7,640 nucleotides of DNA. Origin: Rhodoferax sp. (GTDB lineage: Bacteria > Pseudomonadota > Gammaproteobacteria > Burkholderiales > Burkholderiaceae_C). Shown piece after piece: positions 5,621 through 7,640 of the stretch (the first letter of the stretch is position 1; each line of letters begins with the position of its first letter). The translations under genes and the position numbers were made by a program. Location of the stretch: positions 1-7,640 of the forward strand of contig JAQSDS010000045.1 in assembly GCA_029946045.1 (NCBI GenBank), given 5' to 3'. Below the pieces are notes generated by a model. It was given only the letters and a program-made list of their open reading frames with translations, had not been told where the DNA came from and ran no database searches.

Positions 5621-6097
5621 GTACCGGGTACTCATGTGTGTCAGCTTACGGGCGACAGAATGATTATCACTGCCGAGGTTCCAGAAAGCAGTCTTTCAAT
5701 TGGCGGCGTCTGTTCTGCATTGCTGACATTGGCCACAGGCAACTCTGAGACAGGACTGCAGCGGAGGACTAAACCGCTTACATGGTCGTCCCAGGGAAAG
5801 CAAGTTCTTTGGCGACATGAAGTTTCAAGGGGTTTGCAGTCTTACAGCCGGCCTGTTTGTGCAGGCTTGCTCACCTGCTGGACCTGATGGCAATCGCGAG
5901 TCAGGCTCCCATCTCGCGCACGTACTCAAGGTACTAGCGGTTTATCGGAATATCCTGGCCCTGGTTTGACCTATGACCCATCACAACGCTTCTTGCAAGC
6001 TCTCCCTCAAAAAAACAGTTCCATGACTCGGTCGGTCCTTGGTTATCACTTTCCCTATTTCTCAGACGGCAGCAGCCTCGGTTGGATTCCATTTGCC
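5621..6097 (-). other. Gene-free region, possibly the 3' non-coding end of an IS110/IS1111 element
   Basis: No convincing gene is found; the + frames at 5606-5887 and 5966-6343 have no ribosome binding site or recognisable motif. The stretch lies downstream of the IS110 transposase remnant (on -) and is rich in inverted repeats: GCCTG/CAGGC at 5851-5866, CGCGAG/CTCGCG at 5895-5918 (6 bp perfect, 12-nt loop), and CGCACGTAC/GTACTAGCG at 5917-5939 (7 of 9 pairs, 5-nt loop). Elements of the IS1111 subgroup encode their guide (bridge) RNA downstream of the transposase, so this structure could be such a remnant. The true end of the IS was not found. At 5658-5697 there is a partner of the hairpin element left of IS30. 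Confidence 0.4.
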
Positions 6098-6570
6098 CTA
6101 GTCAAAGGCTTGTCCTTTGGCCAGGACTGCCCAGACGGTACGCGCCATTTTGTTGGCCAGCGCAGCAACCACTACATTGAGATGCCGGCGCTGCAGCAGC
6201 CGCTCAATCCAGCTACTGTGAGCACTCCGGCAGGCAACGGCTCTGGCTCCGCTGATCAGCAGGGTTCGCAAATAGGTGTCTCCCCGCTTGGAAATACCGA
6301 GTTGTTGGGTTTTCCCGCCCGTGCCAACCTGTCTTGGAGTTAGACCCAGCCACGCGGCGAATTGTCGACCTGACTTGAAGGTTGACAGGTCTGCTGCAGT
6401 AGCGACTAATGCCGTCGCCGTCAGCGGGCCAATTCCCGGTATTGCTTGCACAGCCAACATCTGCTGGTTTTGTTTGACCATGGCGGCCAACCGCTTATCG
6501 AGTTGGTCAATACCATCTTGCAAGGCATCGACTCGCTTGAGTTGCTCCTGAACGCTCAGCACCACCACAT
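6098..6570 (-). pseudogene. IS110-family (IS1111-like) transposase, N-terminal half missing
   Basis: About 157 C-terminal residues remain before the TAG at 6100-6098. A coiled helix (QEQLKRVDALQDGIDQLDKR) is followed by the Transposase_20 domain: the helix-hairpin-helix AIPGIGPLTATALVATAAD, then FAAWLGLTPRQ, TGGKTQQLGISKRGDTYLRT and the C-terminal NVVVAALANKMARTVWAVL. The N-terminal RuvC-like DEDD domain (about 150-200 residues) is absent: the frame meets a stop at 6589-6587 and the sequence there already belongs to an IS91 gene on the other strand. The GTG run at 6568 is therefore not a natural start. Family members are bridge-RNA-guided recombinases; this one cannot act. Outside the truncated 5' end the frame has no internal stop or shift, so the break is fairly recent. 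Confidence 0.85.
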
Positions 6571-6581
6571 CAGGTAAGCGA

Positions 6582-6936
6582 CGATCTTACCGCGCCAAAG
6601 GCAAGACGCGCCACAAGACCATGACGCTGGAGCCTGATGAGTTCATGCGACGATTCCTGTTGCATGTGTTGCCCAGTGGCTTTCATCGTATTCGTCACTA
6701 TGGGGATCGCCAACAATGCGCGCAAAGAGAATTTGGCACGGGCTCGTGAACTGTTGCAGGTGGCACCGGTTGCCGCATCAACTGCCACATCGGCTGATGA
6801 TTGCAATGATGTGCCCAATGACGGTGTCCGCCCGACCTTCGTCTGTTCGCACTGTGGTACGCCTATGGTGATCGTCCAGACGCTGATGCGGGAGCGCGCC
6901 ATTCGTGCGCCTCCGCAGAGTCAGAGCGTGTCATGA
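6582..6936 (+). pseudogene. IS91-family transposase, 5'-truncated and frameshifted
   Basis: The first part, about 6582-6704, reads SYRAKGKTRHKTMTLEPDEF then MRRFLLHVLPSGFHRIRHYG, the characteristic C-terminal stretch of IS91-family HUH/Y2 transposases. Continuation in the family is 'HYG-L-I-A-N', but here TATGGGGATCGCC appears to lack two bases. The sequence resumes in another frame from about 6703 as IANNARKENLARARELL, ends with a CSHCGTPMVIVQTLMRER segment (part of a zinc-binding tail) and stops at TGA 6934-6936. The HUH motif and catalytic tyrosines lie in the missing upstream part. Two lesions, truncation and frameshift, make it non-functional. The ATG at 6637 is in the wrong frame for the upstream part and is not a start. 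Confidence 0.85.
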
Positions 6937-6970
6937 ACTTGCGATTCATTTTTGAACGGTTAAACCGCGT

Positions 6971-6997
6971 GCCGACTTTGCATCCATCAAAGTTGGC
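6971..6997. repeat. Strong hairpin 34 bp after the IS91 transposase stop
   Basis: GCCGACTTTG (6971-6980) and CAAAGTTGGC (6988-6997) pair over 10 bp (one G-U) around a 7-nt loop. No T-run follows. It may be a processing or terminator-like structure of the IS91 transcript, or part of the element's 3' end. Confidence 0.45.
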
Positions 6998-7640
6998 TTG
7001 GATCGGCATTGCCGCATGGTGCCAAGCTGGCGGTTTCTGCTCTGATCATTGCCGTCTGTTCTGGCATTTTGTATCGGTCAATCACCATCTGAACTGCCCG
7101 GGGGCCGCCATGGCATCTATGTTTGGGTCATTGAACCACGCTGCGGCTATTCAAATCCCCATAGCGTTGTAGTTCACTCAAACCGCAACGGCACATCCCG
7201 CGGTCTCCTCCCTCGAGGCTTGTACGACGCCAGCCCTCAGGCTCGGTCTGGGTCGCGGCGGTCTGTGGTTACGGGCTGGCATCCTACAAACCTAAACGGG
7301 AGCCGACATAGGCTTGCCCAAAATGCTCGCCCGATACCCGACATTCACCTCAGTAACTGCCCGTTAGCAATGAGGCGTCGACTTCGATCACTACTGCACC
7401 CTTTTTTCCTGACTTGCGGTTCGCTACGGTGGCCGCATTGAACGTTACTGCGCCAAAGAAACCAAGTCCAATGACAGAGGAGCTTGAACCGTTGTACCAT
7501 TCTGATCAAGTCTCGGTATTGGGTGTTAAAACTACACCTGTAGTCATATCGCTGCCGTTTTGCTTTGATTCTTTGCAGCTTTGACCATCACGCAATGTGA
7601 CCACCAGACTATCGAATTAGATGAGCACACTCAGCGGACG
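6998..7640. other. Gene-free region, probably 3' flank of the IS91 remnant and unrelated DNA
   Basis: I see no supportable gene. A + frame at 7049-7441 (130 codons) has no ribosome binding site and translates to Arg/Pro/Ser-rich sequence without motifs; a 37-codon frame from an ATG at 7470 also lacks a ribosome binding site. Noted structures are the palindrome CCTCGAGG at 7211-7218, the perfect 8-bp inverted repeat GCCAGCCC/GGGCTGGC at 7229-7236 and 7273-7280, and the dyad ACTACA-CC-TGTAGT at 7531-7544. The 3' terminus (oriIS) of an IS91 element would be expected in the left part, but I cannot place it. Confidence 0.45.

Noticed and set aside
7049..7441. 130-codon + frame near the right edge
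   Set aside because: No ribosome binding site, Arg/Pro/Ser-rich translation, no motif; typical of a chance frame in GC-rich DNA.
7531..7544. Dyad ACTACACCTGTAGT as an operator
   Set aside because: Six-base arms are short and there is no gene or promoter beside it to give it meaning.

Overview
The window reads as accessory DNA from a betaproteobacterium, most likely Burkholderiales of the Comamonadaceae/Rhodoferax type. This is inferred from the style of the gabD-like gene, from gene starts led by AACAGGGAG or AACAGGAG plus an A-rich spacer, and from the mix of IS30, IS110/IS1111 and IS91 sequences. No rRNA, tRNA or other taxonomic marker is present, so the assignment is soft.

Layout, left to right. 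(1) 1-1080 (+): the C-terminal three quarters of a succinate-semialdehyde dehydrogenase-type aldehyde dehydrogenase, cut only by the window edge. (2) About 1208-1702: two gene fragments joined tail to tail, a piece of an S53 (sedolisin) peptidase on + and the N-terminal part of a VIT-domain protein on -. (3) 1743-2177 (-): an intact MerR-family regulator 40 bp upstream of the VIT fragment and in the same direction. (4) 2316-2699 (-) and 2813-3802 (+): a divergent pair, a small DUF4258-like protein and a WYL-domain regulator. They share a 113-bp intergenic region with a 25-bp dyad at 2741-2765, a likely operator. (5) 3803-4383: no gene; it holds a diverged duplication with a period of about 193 bp and a hairpin. 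(6) 4384-5620: a complete, apparently intact IS30-family element with 28-bp inverted repeats and a full DDE transposase. (7) 5621-6097: no gene; it contains clustered hairpins that may be the 3' non-coding end of an IS110/IS1111 element. (8) 6098 to about 6570 (-): the C-terminal half of an IS110-family transposase. It abuts head to head a 5'-truncated, frameshifted IS91-family transposase on + (about 6582-6936). (9) 6937-7640: no recognisable gene, some inverted repeats.

Overall this is a chromosomal region damaged by repeated insertion, deletion and rearrangement. The genes that look functional are the aldehyde dehydrogenase (metabolism), the MerR and WYL regulators, the small DUF4258-like protein and the IS30 transposase. 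Both regulators appear to have lost at least part of what they controlled: the VIT gene next to MerR is cut short, and no effector operon follows the WYL pair. I do not see a complete new multi-gene system. The best leads are the WYL/DUF4258-like pair with its operator, the diverged 193-bp repeat, and the structured DNA downstream of the IS110 remnant.
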